Positions 63,747-64,000 of a DNA stretch of 64,000 nt are shown here, in pieces; the stretch's first letter is position 1; each line of letters opens with the position of its first letter. Origin of the DNA: an uncultured Rikenellaceae bacterium (GTDB taxonomy: Bacteria > Bacteroidota > Bacteroidia > Bacteroidales > Rikenellaceae); the NCBI GenBank assembly GCA_944326815.1, contig CALVFI010000024.1:1-64000 (forward strand), written 5' to 3'. A program made the position numbers and the translations under genes. The notes under the pieces are model-generated. The model saw nothing but the letters and a program-made list of their open reading frames with translations. It made no database searches and had not been told where the DNA came from.

Positions 63747-64000
63747 ATGCCAAAAAACAAACATCAGAAGACTGTTTTCAACTGGAGCGGAGGGAAAGAT
63801 TCCGCTCTTGCATTATACAAAATATTAAACGATGAAAACTTCGAAATCGTATCTTTACTGACTACGATCAATCGAAGCACACATCGTTCCTCCATGCACG
63901 GGATTCCCTTGCCGCTACTCGAAAAACAGGCCGACAGCATCGGACTGCCTCTCTACACAGTAGACCTTGCACCCGCCGGAAGCATGGCGGATTACGACCA
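63747..64000 (+). CDS. Diphthamide-synthase-family ATP pyrophosphatase (3' end outside window)
   Basis: 84 residues visible, frame open to the end of the window. MPKNKHQKTVFNWSGGKDSALALYK holds the PP-loop SGGKDS, followed by LLTTINRSTHRSSMHGIPLPLLEKQADSIGLPLY, which matches the Dph6/MJ0570-type adenine nucleotide alpha hydrolases found in bacteria. In bacteria the substrate is unknown since diphthamide is absent. No clear promoter box. Confidence 0.85.
   Translation, partial: MPKNKHQKTVFNWSGGKDSALALYKILNDENFEIVSLLTTINRSTHRSSMHGIPLPLLEKQADSIGLPLYTVDLAPAGSMADYD

Overview
The window looks like chromosome from a Bacteroidales bacterium, probably Rikenellaceae/Alistipes-like, though the species cannot be fixed from sequence alone. 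The evidence is a SusC/SusD pair, an Oar-type TonB receptor, a DUF2723 membrane protein, a DUF4924 protein, an HU-SPOR protein, few Shine-Dalgarno sequences, and repeated Bacteroidetes-type promoters (TTG, about 20 bp, TAnnTTTG). Most of the window is core chromosome, with one phage-derived block and one large polysaccharide utilisation locus (PUL).

Layout. 1-22.3 kb is housekeeping: the end of a TonB-dependent receptor, GtrA-like protein, uvrB, dnaG, a patatin/beta-barrel protein, smpB, rsmG, an ECF sigma factor overlapping a glycosyltransferase, tgt, an LptF/G permease, pfkA, a PspC-PadR-DUF5668 operon, HU-SPOR, lgt, and a HTH/S24 regulator-riboflavin synthase-histidine kinase operon. At 22.6-23.4 kb are tRNA-Arg(CCG) and two tandem copies of an apparent small-RNA gene. 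The copies share a perfect 126-bp block (promoter plus RNA 5' half) and differ only in the terminator hairpin. tdk follows.

24.1-34.1 kb is a one-strand cluster of twelve intact genes of phage type (capsid, ClpP-like maturation protease, portal, tail-hub-like proteins). I see no integrase, terminase, tape measure, lysis or replication gene. It has its own promoter, a 169-nt leader with three near-identical 9-mers, and an internal terminator separating the portal from the capsid genes. It looks more like a retained, possibly domesticated particle cassette than a whole prophage. 34.4-41.4 kb returns to core genes (rnhB, DUF2723, a small lipoprotein, cysS, an S4 protein, DUF4924).

41.4-62.6 kb is the PUL, transcribed leftward from a promoter that carries a GntR/HutC-like operator. 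It encodes two cupin glucose-6-phosphate isomerases, a ROK kinase, a mannose-6-phosphate isomerase fusion split by a frameshift, SusC/SusD and a third lipoprotein, a large surface lipoprotein, two endonuclease/exonuclease/phosphatase-fold enzymes, GH63-like, GH31 and GH172 enzymes and a sugar/proton MFS transporter. The susC gene is out of frame at a C9 homopolymer just after its signal peptide. Seven or ten C would restore it, which suggests phase variation. A divergent GntR regulator and the start of a diphthamide-synthase-family ATPase close the window.

The three observations most worth following are the tandem small RNAs, the poly-C switch in susC, and the phage-derived cassette with its repeat-bearing leader.
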